Notes under the pieces: generated by a model | What the model saw: the letters and a program-made list of their open reading frames with translations, nothing else | Told to the model about the DNA's origin: nothing | Databases searched by the model: none | Shown here: piece after piece, positions 22,618-35,992 of the stretch | How the letters are laid out: every line of letters begins with the position of its first letter | How positions within the stretch are numbered: position 1 is the first letter of the stretch | From: Adineta ricciae | Taxonomy: Eukaryota; Rotifera; Eurotatoria; Adinetida; Adinetidae | DNA: 64,000 nt | Direction of reading: 5' to 3' | Assembly (NCBI GenBank): GCA_905250025.1 | Contig: CAJNOJ010000072.1 | Coordinates: forward strand, 356,315 to 420,314 | Program-made: the position numbers and the translations under genes

Positions 22618-24859
22618 TTATTTGACCTTTTTCATTCGTATTAATTGAATAAATGCCATTGTCAAAAAGATAAAAATCATAATTATCAGAGCGACAAAAT
22701 TCTTCCACATATCCCAGTCATTCCCATAAGGAATGTCACGTTGACCTAAGATTTCTTCACCTTGAATTGGACAAATATGTGAATTGTTGGTTAAACAAAA
22801 TGTTAAATTACGAAATTCATTAATAGTTAACAAGTTTGTTGCGTATCGAAACGCACTGATCCATTGTAACCATCGAAGAAATGGGAAAATGCTCTGAAGA
22901 TCGATCAAAAATCCGCTAAAGATCATCATCAGAACGAATATGAACACTACAACAATCAATGCAACCACTACGAAAAACAAATCAAAGATATTTTTTCTTC
23001 ACTAAATCATGAAATCTTACCAAAGATTGGAATGAGAGATGCAACGAAAAAGCATATCGCTGATCCGAAGACAGTACTGATGAAAATCGTTAGAAGATAA
23101 GTAAAAAATCGACTGAATGATACCTGAAAACCAGTCATAGAATACGTAATGACAGAAAATATCACCGATGGTATCAATCGCATTGGTAATAAATCACAGA
23201 TTAATTTAGCAAAGAAAAATGTAGAAACACGATAGTACCCACTAACATTTTCCTTGAAAAAACGAAATAGATTATGCATTGAAAGTCAATTGAGAAAGAG
23301 TTTACATGAATGAAGAGTGCACGTTCTTGAACTAGTGGTTCTAAAGCTGTTGCCGTGCTGTAGATTTGATTGACAACAATGAAAAATATCGCTCCTAGTC
23401 GATTCTGTACACCTGTCTCGACAGTGGCTTGCATTTGATTGAATACTAAACCGGTCAACAATGCTAATAATGTCGCGACAATGATTTGTGACGCAGCCAT
23501 TGCTGGATCTCGTATTGTATTTCGAAGTGTCCGAATACAAACATAATAAAACTCATCCATTCGTGATCGAGATATAATTTCATTAAACGATTGATCGTCC
23601 AACGTGAAATTTTCCGTATTGGAACACATCACAGACTTTAGATATGCCTGTTGTAATACAGTGGACGACCGACTGTTACAGTGAATAATGACGTCAAGTG
23701 CAAAATCTGCGGGATTATCATGCTCTTCACATTTGAAACCTTGTAAAGCAAAATAGGATAAAATTCCGTTCGCTGGACCGAAATAGACTGTATGACCCGA
23801 TGAAAGAAGTAAGACAGTATCGAATAATTTGTAGATTGAATATCGTGGTTGATGAATAGAAAAGATAATCGTGCCTGAAAAGAAGAGTCTTTTCCGTTGG
23901 ATATCTCCTTACAAATGTGAATACAAACATCCTTCTCTTGATAGCTTATGCAGGCATTTCATGACATTTTCTGCGGTGGATGAATCGAGTCCTAGATGAA
24001 AAGTAACGAAAAAGGATGATTATTATTGATTGTAAGAAGTAGAATTTCTACCACTAGTGGGTTCATCGAGAAAGAGTATACTTGGTGATAGAACTAATTC
24101 CATTCCAATACAAACACGACGTTTTTCACCACCGGACACTCCGCGAAGAAAATGTGTACCAATACGCGTATCAGCACACCGTTCTAAACCTAAATCTCGA
24201 ATAATCTTATCGACTAATTCATTACGTTGTTCTTTTGTTTTTGATCGTTGCAAACGAACATTAGCTGAAAACATCAGATTTTCACGAACAGTTAATGTTC
24301 CACTGATGATATCTTTAAAGAAAGTAAATGCGCATCGAAGATACACCGATAGACTTGTCTTTCATACCGTCTTGAACAACATAACCAATCGAATATTTGT
24401 ATGTTTTCGAACGAGGTCTACCAGAGACTAAAACGCGACCGGATAGACCATTTTGATCTTTTCGATCAGCGAGAATATCCAATAAAGAAGATTTACCACA
24501 TCCCGATGGTCCTAAGCAAAATATATTCATAACAATTAGTTGAAGATCGATTTACCGAGAATAGCGTTCATTCCTGATGAAAATCCACCTGAAATGTTAC
24601 AGAGTATTTGCTGACTTGGTTGTGATTTACCACATGACAATAGTCTCTGGTTTTGCGTTCGACCGACATGATAATTAATGTCATGGAATGAAATTTTGAT
24701 TCCGGTAGAAGTATTGTATCGATGAGATGATGAATTGACCGTTACATCTGTGGGAGCTGATTCAACAAAGGCGATATTGTCATGAACAGATCCAACTTGA
24801 TGTAATAATGATAGGACAATATGTTCATTTTCTTCATCAGTCAGAGGATGTGTTTTCAT
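22618..24859 (-). CDS. ABCG-family half-transporter (ABCG2-like)
   Basis: Seven or eight exons with introns of about 45-70 bp encode about 640 residues. ABC half-transporters dimerise to export lipids or xenobiotics across membranes. The nucleotide-binding domain comes first, as in ABCG: Walker A GPSGCGKSS (rebuilt across the 24556 splice), VVQDD, signature VSGGEKRRV, Walker B ILFLDEPTSG, D-loop GLDSSTA and switch His in IFSIHQPR. Six hydrophobic segments follow, starting near FYYVCIRTLRNTIRDP, with NPADFALDVI before them and an extracellular loop holding cysteines (FCLTNNSHICPIQG). It ends in basic MKKVK. It resembles ABCG2 more than ABCG5/8, but the substrate is unknown. The first exon starts at the ATG at 24859. 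Confidence 0.88.
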
Positions 24860-26717
24860 CTTGTTGATGATAAAAAAAAGAAACTAATGACGACAGAAAT
24901 CTTTTATTAAAAAAAAAGAAGAAGAAAAGATGACGCTACGCTTAGTAACAGTTCTTTTCCTCTTCCTTCTTATGACAAAAAAGCAACGCATATGATATTT
25001 TTGGTTAAATACAGGATTTATGCTATGACGTCGTTTTTTTTCTCATTGAAAATACTTCGATCCAACATCCCGATATTGAATAAGAAAGTTCAAAATCTCA
25101 GAATATTTAACCGTTTTTAATCCATTGAAATAGTGTTGTCAGATTTCTAAATAAAGAAATAAATTACCTTTCATACTTAAGAAGCTACACGATGATATTT
25201 CTCGTCTTCATACATCAACATTAGTTTTCAAGTGACAAGAAGTACTTCGAACAGTTTGCTCCTGCTGATCTTAGAAACAAGAGTATTTTTTTTCGATATT
25301 TTCAATACTCCAAACAATGAAAATGTGTAAATATTGCTTGAAAATCCATGTTTACAAAGGAATGGATTTCTAGAAAGGAACGTTTTTGCTAAAAAATTAG
25401 AGAATATACGAGTTTTTCACCGTCGCTAGACGTATTTTATGCATTGCATTGATATACGCGAAAGTTGTGTATTCTCTGATTTCGGATATTCATATTCTTG
25501 TTGACACATGGAAAGGTTGTTAAAAAGTAATGCAATTAACATTCATTTATTCGATACGAGATGAAAATGAGTCTAATTATTTGCACCTTTCATACGATAA
25601 AAATTTGAATCATTGAGAAAACGAAAATATATCAATGTTCTCTCAATTATTACAGTCTTTTCGATGTTAGCTGATAAAATAAGTAAAGACTAGTATACTG
25701 TATTGAAGTGAGAAATCTCTCAGAAAACTAATCTAACAGATATTTTATTTTTTTTAGTTGATTTTGTTTCGCTCAGATCAATGTATAATGTTCAAGTTCA
25801 TTACTATATATATCTTGATTTTATGCCCTATCCTATCGATCTGTAGCCATGTTTAGAAAGACAGAAAGGATTGTGTTTATCGAGTACAGCGTAGCTAATG
25901 GCATAAAATGAGGTTTTCGACTGGAAAACGCATTGTAAATATAGGAACTTTTCCACAGAATCCTATTTTTAATAATGTCTAATGATATTTAGAAACATCA
26001 TCTTTGTATTCATTCCTTCGAGGATATATTAGAGGATCGGTGCGTTCGTACAGGTATGCTTGAAATTAATTTTAATGTAGAAGCAAACAGGCGCGTAGTT
26101 TTCCTATGTTTGTAATGAGCATGAAAAATCTTTCTTACAATACTCGTTTATATGATGTCTATAAAAGATTAGTATATTCACGAGCTCTGCTTTACTGATC
26201 ATTATGAGCAAAAGAATTCCAACAACAAAACTGAGATCTTTTGCAGAAATTAATATAGTTTTACGGAGAGCGCGAGGTGTTAGTAAGGAAGCAATTATCT
26301 ATCGTCCAAATACTTTAAAGCTATGTTTAATATTTCGAACGAAAAGTTTGCGATTCAAAATGTTACTTACTAGCGAACTGTTCGATCCCTTAAGTATCTG
26401 AGAAGCTGTGTGAAAATCATCTTTATTCATCTCTGTTCATCTATTCAGGAAAATATTTTGTGTAAAAAGCTTCTATGTCTTTCCCGTGGTAACACATTTT
26501 GGAGCTTTCAGAATAGTAATCATGTCTTACTAATAAGTCACCACAGAAACCACTTATACTAGGATTCCCATAACGCTGAGATGAAATTAGGCACAATTCA
26601 ATCATAAACCACTTACAAAGATTGATAAGTAGACTCGATCTATATACCTCTACTCATCAGTAAGCTGAAGTACGAAATGGATTTATTTATTTAGAACACA
26701 AAAAAATACGATACTAA
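24860..26717. other. Large intergenic region
   Basis: About 1.86 kb of AT-rich DNA without a recognisable gene. A 65-codon frame at 26204-26401 has no features and is not called. The left end should hold the ABCG promoter and the right end the 3' flank of the ART-TPR gene. Confidence 0.5.
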
Positions 26718-29700
26718 TTAAAGCTTCTGTTCTATATCAGTTGCGTTCTTCCTATATTCCAACAGATACGGATGTGTCGCAGGTAGTTTCTCCTGAGCTA
26801 TTTGAACAGCTCTTTCGGCATGTTCATATGCTGCATTGTACTCTTTCATTTCCTTGTAAACTTCCGCCAAATGATGTTGCGCGTCTGCTATATACGGGTG
26901 CGTTGCTCGTAGACACTTTTCCCGAATTTCTAGTGCTTTTCCATAAAACTCCAATGCTCTTGTGTATTCTTTCATCGCCAAGTATGTTCCTCCCAAATAC
27001 TCATAAGTCCAAGCAATCGAAACCGGATCACACGTAACATTCTCCTGAATATCTCTTGCTTTCTCAAGAAAACCCAAACCTGACTTTATGTCTCCACTTA
27101 ATCTATGAACGTCACCCACATTAGCGTATGTTATTCCCATAAACGGATGCCGCTCCGAGAATATATTCCGATCCATTTCCAGAGTTTTTTCGAAAAACAT
27201 CAACGCTTTTGAGTAATCCCTCAAATAGCGATAAATTCTGCCCAAGCAACTGTACACTGAACTAAACGCAGGATGAGTTTGTGGGAGAGATTGTACGCAG
27301 ATCTTCTCTGCTTTCTCGCAGTATTCCAGTGCTTTTGAGTACTCTCCGATGTGTGAATACACTCCACCTATGTTGTTGTAACTTGTGGCCAATGAAGGAT
27401 GAGTTGGTGGGAGAGATTGTTCATACATCTTATGTCCTTTCTCGTGGTATTCCAGTGCTTTTGAGTACTCTCCCATGTGTGAATAGACTCGACCGATGTT
27501 GCCGTAACTTGTGGCCAATGAAGGATGAGTTGGTGGGAGAGATTGTGCGTAGATCTTGTGTGCTTTCTCGTAGTATTCCAGTGCTTTTGAGTACTCTCCC
27601 ATGTGTGAATAGACTCCACCGATGTTGCCGTAACTTGTGGCCAAATCAGGATGAGTTGGTGGGAGAGATTGTGCGTAGATCTTGTGTGCTTTCTCGTAGT
27701 GTTCCAGTGCTTTTAAGTACTCACCCATGTGTGAATAAACTCGACCGATGTTGTTGTAACTTGTGGCCAGATCAGGATGAGTTGGTGGGAGAGATTGTGC
27801 GTAGATCTTGTGTGCTTTCTCGTAGTATTCCAGTGCTTTTGAGTACTCACCCATGTGTGAATAAACTCGACCGATGTTGCTGTAGCTTGTGGCCAAATCA
27901 GGATGAGTTGGTGGGAGAGATTGTGCGTAGATCTTGTGTGCTTTCTCGTAGTATTCCAGTGCTTTTGAGTACTCACCCATGTGTGAATAAACTCGACCGA
28001 TGTTGCTGTAGCTTGTGGCCAAATCAGGATGAGTTGGTGGGAGAGATTGTGCGTAGATCTTGTGTGCTTTCTCGTAGTATTCCAGTGCTTTTGAGTACTC
28101 ACCCATGTGTGAATAAACTCGACCGATGTTGCCGTAACTTGTGGCCAGATCAGGATGAGTTGGTGGGAGAGATTGTGCGTAGATCTTGTGTGCTTTCTCG
28201 TAGTATTCCAGTGCTTTTGAGTACTCACCCATGTCTGAATAAACTCCACCGATGTTGCTGTAGCTTGTGGCCAAATCAGAATGAGTTGGTGGGAGAGATT
28301 GTTTGCTGATCTCCAGATCTTTCTCGTAGTATTCCAGTGCTTTTGAGTACTCTCCCATGTCTGAATACACTCGACCGAGCTGATGATTGAGAAAAGCGAT
28401 TTCATTGAAATCGTCTTCTTCTACGTTCATTAAAAGTGTCCGATAGAGAGCTTCCGCTTGGTGGAAGTCACCAGTTTGAAGAAATAGTGCACCTAAAGTA
28501 TGCCAACCAGTCGATCTAGAAATTTTGTCACGGATATGTTTTGTGAGATGTGCTAGTTTCGGATCATTGTTCTGTGTGAGAACCAATTCAACTTCAAACA
28601 ACTGAAGTTCTTTGTGGATCTGGTATGATTGGCCTATACGGAAAATGGAGTTCATGGAAAAGAGAATCTCTTTCTCTCGCTCCCCAAAGTAACCTTGTTT
28701 ATCGATGAGTGCAAATGGCGTAGAGGAGCACTTTGGATCGATTGTGATTTGGAAAAGCACCCCAACGTGATCTGATTTTCGTGTGGCTGCAGCAGCAAAC
28801 CGATAGGAAACGGCACGGTCTTGACTTGTCGATAAAAAACTGTTGAATGAGAAGAGCCCTCCAGATGATGCTTGTAATTGATGAAAAGTGTTCGTTAGTA
28901 AAGCCTGGCCGCGATATAACTGAAATTTTTCTGGGAACAGATGTTTCTGTTGAGAATGAAGTCGTTGAAGATGAAGATGAAGATGTCGAATGAAAACACC
29001 CATGACGAGCATCGTGGTGGCATCAAAGGTACGTAATGCTTGATTAAGTATGTGATATACAAAGCATTCTCGTGTATACCACCGGATAGAAGTTTCAGCC
29101 GTGTATTTGTGCTCGAATTCGTTGATGATGTCTAATTCTTTTTTGTTATCCGTATAAAGTTTACGACATATTTCAGTAAGTTTAGGAATTTCATTTGCAT
29201 CATAGTGTATGTCTAAAACTGCTTCTTTGAATAAGGTTGTATACATGAACGTAGGATCTAGCTGATCAGGGTTCTGAGCATTTGTTATAGCGATTGGTGT
29301 TGAATCTCGGTCACACAAATGAATGTCTTGTTGCAAAACTCCACAGAGAGATCGAATATCTGTGAAAACACCTTTGATCTTTTGCCAATCCTTAGCCCAT
29401 TGATCATGTTTTGATTTATTGCCGCACAATATATAGATGGAATCGATTTGTGCCATGTGATGAATGAAAGGTACGCACTGTGATCCGAGAGTTCCTGATG
29501 TAATCATAAAAATGTTTTCATGTGTTGATGCAGTAATGAATTCGACGCATTCATTGAGATCTGTGTATGTTTTGATTGTGTTTACAAAGTGATTTAATGT
29601 CGTAAGAAAACGTTGGCAATCTTGATTTGATTTATCAATAGATGAGTCAAGCCAAATCAAAAAGAAATTCTGAGCGATGTCCATGCGCATCGGTATCGAT

Positions 29701-29959
29701 GGTATTCGTTGTGAGCGTGCATATCTTGCTGCTAAAAACAATAGAAATGATAGACGTTATCATATCAGTAGATGAATGGATTCAAGAATAATCAGGCTTT
29801 ATTTATACCTTGATTTGATGTCGATAGTGGCAACGATTGTTCTGTAGTTGTAATACATTCATGGAAGTTCGCTGTTGCTTGTCTTAATGAGGATGATTTT
29901 GATGTAGGTTTTACCGTTGTGTTCTTTTCGGATCGACTTGATGTTTTTTTCTTGTCCAT
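26718..29959 (-). CDS. Arginine ADP-ribosyltransferase with TPR (kinesin-light-chain-like) array
   Basis: Two exons (29959-29809 and 29731-26718, phase 1) give 1,054 residues. The first about 50 residues are Ser/Thr-rich. Residues about 60-190 form a conserved-looking alpha/beta domain (FFLIWLDSS, FMITSGTLGS, IDSIYILCGN) of unknown role that often precedes ART domains in rotifer proteins. The ART domain follows with the R-S-E signature: R in FQLYRGQAL, STS in SFLSTSQDRA, ExE in GEREKEILF. These residues suggest transfer of ADP-ribose from NAD to arginine. About 13-14 TPR units of 42 residues make up the C-terminal half, the central ones nearly identical (NIGRVYSHMGEYSKALEYYEK). There is no signal peptide, so a cytosolic place is likely. 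The start is the ATG after a TTG-initiated extension. TATATAAA lies about 70 bp upstream. Confidence 0.88.
27385..28390. repeat. Tandem 126-bp repeats encoding TPR units
   Basis: About eight head-to-tail units of 126 bp (42 codons) with very high nucleotide identity, including at third codon positions, inside the ART-TPR gene. The flanking TPR units are diverged. The pattern suggests recent unit duplication or gene-conversion homogenisation. It keeps other frames open on both strands, which are not genes. Confidence 0.9.
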
Positions 29960-30026
29960 ATGAGTTGTAGTCGTTACGTTGCGAGACGAAAAAATAAATT
30001 CTTGCAAGCGGAATAATGCTACTCGC

Positions 30027-30036
30027 GTTTATATAG
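30027..30036 (-). promoter_or_regulatory. TATA-box-like element of the ART-TPR gene
   Basis: CTATATAAAC on the minus strand, about 70 bp upstream of the ATG at 29959. The spacing is suitable for a core promoter with a short 5' UTR. Inferred from sequence only. Confidence 0.4.
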
Positions 30037-30704
30037 ACGTATTTTTCATTCGCTCATTTTCGTAATACACGACTTGATGGTATTTTATTACTCTTTTCAT
30101 TCTCTTCATGATATCTCAACGAAGATTTTACGGGACTACAAGCAAGGAAGTTATTCGAAGTCGCAGAACAAACAAAAGATTCGTAATGTCTAGTTGGAAA
30201 GTTGGAAAGTGGAGTGAGGGTGTGGGTGAAATCTGTTTCACCCAACTGATAATGAGATGTAAAAACACATTAAACGGGACAATTTCAATGTTCATAATCG
30301 CAGTTGTTTATACAATCAAATCAGTGACCCCAAAACCACGCAGAACTAAACACATTTGAAGAAATCCGACAAAATTCGAAAACGTGAACTCGAACTGTAA
30401 TGATATCTTTAAGAACTCCTTGGAGAACAATCAAAATGCAAAAGTTTATTTAAATTCGGTGCGTGTTCATCAGACCAATACTCTCAGCTTCTCTGATCGA
30501 GAGAGTTACGGATTGTCTATCGTCGGCGAGCTATGAAAATCGAATAGATGATTGTTGCTATACAATTTTCAACTGTTCAAGTACTATATTTCATTAGATA
30601 ATGGCGTTCAATGACAAAGAAAAGAATCGATTTTTTTCTGTCAAGAAATTATTCACATAGGCGGCGAAAAAACAACAAGCATACAAAGAAACAAGGCGAG
30701 ATTA
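30037..30704. other. Intergenic region
   Basis: No gene recognised between the ART-TPR gene and the 3' end of the disordered-protein gene. A motif GGAAAGTTGGAAAGT near 30193-30211 is a short local duplication only. Confidence 0.45.
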
Positions 30705-33700
30705 CTACTGTAGAAGCACATTTTGTTGTTGAATTTGATAATAATAATGTTGTTGGTTAGATAGATGTGTAGATGAAGATAATTTTTTCTTCTCTTTTGC
30801 GTAACGTTCATCGACATATAAAAGTTCAGCAGAATCATCACTCCAACCATCATCACTGTCATAATTGGACGGAACTTCATCTTTATCTGATACAATAGTC
30901 ATTTTCGGTGGCGGTGAGTAATATTTTTTCTTTGGTGACTGTTGGTCGATGATTTTCTGCGTACTGCCATGTTCGGATATCGTGTAAATATCGGATAGAT
31001 TCGATTTCTCTTTTGACGAACCATGATTATCATTAATTTCAGAATCCGGTGTGAATGTGAACGGATATGTATGATCTATAAGTGATGATGGTAATGAAGA
31101 AGGAACAGTCTGTTCTTGATCATTAGTTGCTATTCGATACGTATGAAGGGGTTCATCGTTATTCTTTTCGTTCAGATCATCTTGTGATGATTCATGTTTT
31201 TGATGTTCGGAAATAACTGACCAAGATGTTGGTGATCGCGAACGAAAATCGACAGTGGGATCTTTGTCGACGGTTTGCTGTTTCGTCGGAGTTGATTCGG
31301 CTTTTGAAGTATCGCTCAATCGACTAATTTCTCGTTCGCGTTGTAACTGATAAGTATTCGTAGACACAAATGGTTGAAGACGAACTGTTTTCAAAGTTAC
31401 ACCAATCTGCGGCTTTTGTTTTGTTTGCTGTTCGTTTAAATGAATCGGATTGAGAAGAATCGAATTTCTGTTCGAAGATGTCTCGGATGTTTTCGACGGA
31501 TAAATTTGTGAATCCGCATAAGGATATTTATGTACACCCTGTTGACTATGAAATTCATTTGGTTTACTAAATAAACAGAGAAAAGTAAAACAAATTGATA
31601 TTTGAAAAAATATTTTACTTGATGTTTCTCTCGTTTGTATGGTTTTGCACTTTAACTTCTGTTGATTTGAATCCCTGAGTGCGAAGTGGATCGAGTTGGT
31701 ATCCGAGATGTCGTCGATTGAAAGATTTACTGTCTTGGGATTTTCCTGTTGTACTATTTGATTGACCTGATCCACGTCGATTTCGATTCGCTTCAGTGAT
31801 ATGCAAGTGTCGTTCACGATATTCCTGGTGATGACGTGGAGTGCCTGTAAACATATTTTCAATTGATTGACGGTCGTCAAGATTTTCAATCGATCGATTG
31901 TGGGACATTTTCTTCGTCGGAAATTTTTCCGATGTTCGCTGAGTGGTTTTAATGAAGTACTTCGGTACATTTTGATCAATTGAGGACTTGTCATTGTGAT
32001 CTTAAGAAGAGAAGAAGAAAAATGTTTCGAAAAGGTAATTTATGCCATGTTTGTACCTTTGAATCGTCGGGATAATTTATTGTTATTGTTGTCGAAATCA
32101 TTCTTTTGTTTTAAACGGTGTTTTCTTTTGTCATCGTCAATGTTAGAAAATGTTTCGTCGTCATTGGAGTGTGTTCGTGAAGTTTGTTTAGGTTGTCGAG
32201 ATGGTGACACTGCGATGTGCATACCTTTGAAAAAGAAGAGTACAAATAATATTGAGAAAAGATTTGTTTGAATAGGAATTATGGTAAAAGATAATAAATC
32301 TCTTCGTCCGAACGTGTAAAGTTTTATTAAGAGACGTTAGCCGAAGGGTAAAATGAGAATATATTTAGACAAGCTCGGCTTTTTTAAAATTATTTATATA
32401 TTGGATAGTTGAGTGAATGAAAGATACGTACTTGGATAAAAACTGATTGTCGGGTGTTGATGTTGAACATGATGTCTTAGAAGTTTATTGACTTTTGATG
32501 GTGAAGCATCGAAAGGGACTAATTGCTGAAGAACACCTCGACGGACGGGTGGATGATATTGTCTTTCAACAACGGATCGATTGACATGAGTTTTGATGTG
32601 TTCAGGGTTGGGATAGTAACCGAGAGGTGTCGTTGTCTTCGATTTGACCTGATGTTGTTGAACAGTAGGCTGAATTGAACGAGGCGTTGTTTGATTACTT
32701 GAGCCACTTGTTGCTTCAGCTGGTCCATTTGTTTGTTCATCATAAATAGCTAAACGTGATGATGTTAATGGTACGGCTGGTTCAATAATAATATTTAATT
32801 TTGTTTTTTTTCGTAACGGTTTTAATGTTGATGTGTTTGGCTTTCGAATGACCGTCTGTGTTAATACTAAATTAGTCATATTTGTTGACATATTCGACTC
32901 ATTACGGCTAGCTAAAATACAAGACTATATATACAAAGCAAGAAGCAAAACAACAACAACAACAACGAGAGAAGGAAAGAGAAAATATGTGCGTCGTATT
33001 TGCTTATCTTTGTCGTTTTTTTTTCTTCAACGTTGAAAAGAATCCATTGAAATCGTATCCTTTTTTTAGTTTTTCCTGATAAGATTTCTATATCACATGA
33101 TTGAAATCATTGCGTAGATTTCAAGGATATTCTTTTCACGATTAAAAGAGATCAAATGCAGTCATTGAGAGAGAGAGAGGGAGAAAGACGTCGTATATAT
33201 CAATTTACATCGAAGATTGATTAATTTACCTGGATTCGAATGTTTATCAATTAAATCATTTAACGATCGATGTTGAACCGCTGTTGGATAGAGAAGTTCA
33301 GTTCGGATAGCATTCGATCGTCGAGAGGAGTTTGTCGGGTTATCAAGAAGATCAAGAAGTGCACCTTCACTTGATCGTTTCATTTTATGATCATGTCGTG
33401 ATGGAATTCTCAATTGATGTTCGTCTGTGAAGGAACCCGATCGTTGCTGTTCACGTTTCTGTGTGCCCAACATATCTTCCATCGACCGATTTCGACCGAA
33501 ATTAACTGGCGGAAAGCGAAGACGCGTAGAACTCTGTGAAGATTGTTGTTGTTGTTGATCATCATGATAACCGTCATCAGTACTTGAGTCCTCATTCAAT
33601 GCACTTAATGGTCGATGCCCCATTGGATGTGGTTGTGAATATTGTTGAAGTTGTACAGATGATGTGGTAGACGAAGATAAGTCTAATCCTGAGTCAGATG

Positions 33701-34111
33701 ATTCACGATGACTATTCGAATAAGTGTTCGACTTTTGATATTGAGATGTATCGACCTAAAATTCGAAAGTTCTGAAAGTGTTTTGTTCCACATTGAATCT
33801 TATTCATACTCGATGAACGGGTATAACTAATGATGGAGAATCATTGTATGATCCTCGATGAACGTTCGCTTTATTTCTTCTCGATGTTTCTTCCAGAATC
33901 TTAGTCGGTTTCTTTCGTGATCTTGATCGAGCACCTAAGACAGGCTGAGTAATTAAGGCAACATGATGACTAGGAGTTAAATGGTCGACGGAATTTGTTC
34001 GCGGTGATGTCAACATCGATTGAATTTGCTGTTCGTCGTCGGTAAGTTCAGTAGTAATAAAATAGATCGAGCCAGTGAAATTATCCAAGGCTAGGTTGGT
34101 TGTTCTCGGAT
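30705..34111 (-). CDS. Large intrinsically disordered protein, 5' end unresolved
   Basis: Six exons (34111-33810, 33755-33230, 32911-32432, 32224-32057, 32000-31619, 31566-30705) join without frame breaks to at least 905 residues; the first listed exon begins within a codon, so an upstream exon is missing from my model. The product is rich in Ser, Gln, Asn, Arg and Asp with no membrane segment. Recurring short motifs are RSMEDMLG, RSIENLDD, RSLNDLID and PLSALNEDSSTDD. The end is acidic (SDDGWSDDSAELLYVDERYA) followed by KEKKK and a Gln-rich tail. RSxEDxL-type repeats suggest a scaffold or cytoskeleton-associated adaptor, but I recognise no named family. The upstream 34112-35992 interval probably contains the start exon and 5' UTR. 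Confidence 0.65.
32946..32966. repeat. Short (CAA)n microsatellite
   Basis: Seven or so CAA/ACA units within an intron of the disordered-protein gene. Confidence 0.7.
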
Positions 34112-35992
34112 CTAAATAAAATAAATGAAGAGAACGGATGCATACGTGAAGAAGGAAATGAAAAATGGAAACGAGAGAAGGAGAAGAAAAAAAAACTAGA
34201 TACGATGTCGTTATGAGAAAAATGGCTAAGAAGAAGAGAAAAAAAACGACGTTTTTTTCTGTCTCGCATGGTTCCATAGGATACATAAAACAACAGAATT
34301 GCAAAGTGTTTTATTGTCAAATAACACTTTTCTTTATATCTACACCCCGAGAAGAATTTTCGTTTTTTTTTCAGACGACTGGCGAACATAGAAAGAGGGA
34401 GAAGGAGAAGAGAAAGTTGTGAAATGAATGTTTGTTGTCGACAAATTCACTTTTTATTCATTTCGTCAACTAAATGTACATTGCACCACACACATCAAGT
34501 GCGAGATGTTTTACTACAGGCTGTTTTCAATAAACAAATTCATTCGAATCACTCTAATTCGATTAGAAGTGAAGGAAAAAAATGAGAAAAATATTGAAAA
34601 AGATGTCTCCGAAGACCAAGAGCAAAAAAACACTTCTATTCCATGTACCCACACTCTTTCTCTTCCTTGTGCAACTTGTTAAAACACTGCAGGTGATACA
34701 CAGTCAAATTTTATAGTACGACGATCAAAAAAAAGGATTCTTTCCTATCCTGTTTTGTTCTTTTAATCAGCTCAACTAGTAATAAGTCTCACGCTGCTTC
34801 ATATTCCTCACCATTTTCTTTTTCTCCCCCGTTTCTTATCACATATTCATGAATGAAGTTCATCAAACGATAAGATTTGAACCATATAAACATCAATATA
34901 AGTGTGTATGTGTGTGCTCTAGCAACAACTCTACGTCAGCCTAGTAACTGTGCGTGCCCGTTCGTCTGATAATATTTGAGCATTAACAAAAGAGAAGAGA
35001 ACACTACTTCTGCTGCCAACACATACCTTTATTCTGTTGAATAGGCTTCATCAAGCAAAGCGATAACGGTTTTGTTACGTTACGCTCTCATTCGTGACTT
35101 TCGAAGTGCCTGCTGCTGCAACAGCTCTTGTTGTTGTAGTTTCTACTTTTTTTTCTGTGTTTTTATTATTTCCTGATATGAATGTTCATCAGAACAGCAT
35201 CAACGAGAGAGAAAGAGAGAGAAAGTAAAACATTACCTAGTACGTCATGCAGATAGAAACCAGAAGAGGAAGAAAGGAAGGAAAAAAAGATTGAAATCAG
35301 ATAGGTAAGTAGTGCTGATGAAGTTCATAATTGTTCAAATGAGAATTTTTCTCTGTTCTCTTCAATTAGGACTCATAGTGATAACGCAAATACATTGTTC
35401 AATTATTTAACAACTCTTTTCTTCCTTCGTTTATTTTTTTTTATATCAAGAACAGATTTTACTTTTTCCTTCGTCTTCGCATATTGATATACGATATTTT
35501 ATCGTTCGACTCTTTTTTTTCTCTCTTTATCGATGACAATATAGAGGAAAAAAGCGACGACAGGGAACGAGAATACGGCAAGGTGCGCGCGCACGGTAGG
35601 ATTTTGTCAAGTAGATGATAAGAGGATTGTGACATACAACGACAACGACGGTTGTCAGCAAGAGGTGTTGCTAGCAACCGAAAGCTCAGATTTCACGTTT
35701 CTAATCGATGAACAGCATGTAATATTATTAAATACATGCAACCAATAGTGAAACTAATCAAACTAATTTGTTCGTTTTCTGCTAGTTGAATCAGAAGACA
35801 AATTTTCTTGAAATGTTTCATACATTTTCCCGTGGAGGTGAAGATACAACATTAATCAAAGTGTTTCCCTGTTCTTTTTATTCAGTTTCGATATTTATCA
35901 CCTGGTGCGTATCCATCAGACATATTTATCAAGTGTAACGTTCAAGTATTTCCGAAAAACTCCTGAAGCACAACACGAAATGTCAGTTTGCT
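34112..35992. other. Long non-coding stretch, probably 5' region of the disordered-protein gene
   Basis: Purine/pyrimidine-rich, low-complexity DNA with many short A and T runs. Minus-strand donor-like sites (for example the GTATGT complementary to 35027-35032) are compatible with untranslated first exons of the gene ending at 30705, but no coding exon could be assigned. No other gene seen. Confidence 0.4.

Noticed and set aside
26204-26401. 65-codon plus-strand frame in the intergenic region
   Set aside because: No signal, domain or splice context; length expected by chance.
27281-28309. 342-codon open frame on the plus strand over the TPR repeats
   Set aside because: It is the complement of the 126-bp repeats; repeat length divisible by three keeps a shadow frame open. 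The product is a Cys/Leu/Ser-rich repeat without family features.
27385-28390. CRISPR-like regular repeats
   Set aside because: The repeats are contiguous 126-bp coding units with no spacers and translate into TPR motifs.
34081-34389. Minus-strand frame as first exon of the disordered-protein gene
   Set aside because: Candidate donors here give the wrong phase for the exon starting at 34111.
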